Positions 5,252-5,277 of a DNA stretch of 5,277 bases are shown piece by piece. The stretch covers positions 1 through 5,277 of the forward strand of contig JAAYPL010000143.1 in assembly GCA_012519875.1 (NCBI GenBank), in the 5' to 3' direction. Made by a program: the position numbers and the translations under genes. Every line of letters begins with the position of its first letter. Positions within the stretch are counted from its first letter, which is position 1. The DNA comes from Clostridiaceae bacterium (GTDB lineage: Bacteria > Bacillota > Clostridia > Saccharofermentanales > UBA5734). Under the pieces are notes generated by a model. That model was not told the DNA's origin. It did no database searches and was given only the letters and a program-made list of their open reading frames with translations.

Positions 5252-5277
5252 ACTGAAGTGACGCAAAAAGAGATGTC

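Noticed and set aside
5238..5261. Seven-codon frame MAKCKLK near the right edge as a leader peptide
   Set aside because: There is no ribosome binding site and no downstream gene visible; frames this short occur by chance.

Overview
The window looks like a piece of chromosome from an anaerobic, probably gut-type Firmicute (Clostridia). This is inferred from the strong AGGAGG-type ribosome binding sites, the sigma-A-like promoters, a small LSGC-type lipoprotein, and a C-glycoside deglycosidase-like gene pair of the kind described in gut Lachnospiraceae-type bacteria. Base composition is roughly balanced. No taxonomic marker gene is present, so the assignment is soft. I see no tRNA, rRNA, CRISPR array, insertion sequence or phage gene.

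Layout from left to right: (1) the last codons of a gene entering from the left, ending at 82 (+); (2) a small lipoprotein gene, about 141-626 (+); (3) a leftward two-gene operon, 2212-1727 then 1699-632 (-), encoding a DUF6379-type beta subunit and a TIM-barrel (sugar phosphate isomerase/epimerase-like) alpha subunit of a C-glycoside deglycosidase; (4) a 212-bp divergent control region, 2213-2424, with a candidate promoter in each direction and a perfect 8-bp inverted repeat between them; (5) a rightward two-gene operon, 2425-3624 and 3636-4775 (+), encoding carboxynorspermidine/carboxyspermidine dehydrogenase and decarboxylase (NspC); (6) a four-helix membrane protein gene of unknown function, 5182-4754 (-), whose 3' end overlaps the nspC 3' end by 22 bp, with an extended -10 promoter almost touching its start codon; (7) about 95 bp of non-coding DNA to the right edge.

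How the genes work together: the rightward pair makes up the two dedicated steps of the alternative (S-adenosylmethionine-independent) spermidine route. A diamine and aspartate semialdehyde are reductively condensed to a carboxy-polyamine, which is then decarboxylated. The leftward pair probably forms one heteromeric enzyme that cleaves the C-C (or a related) glycosidic bond of a 3-oxo-glycoside by an elimination-type reaction. The oxidoreductase that would make the 3-oxo substrate is not in the window, so the substrate cannot be named. The two operons share only the control region; no metabolic link between them is evident.

The most interesting items are the C-deglycosidase-like pair without its oxidase, the palindromic operator candidate between the two operons, and the very tight convergent gene ends (5-bp gap at 627-631, 22-bp overlap at 4754-4775) without a recognisable intrinsic terminator.
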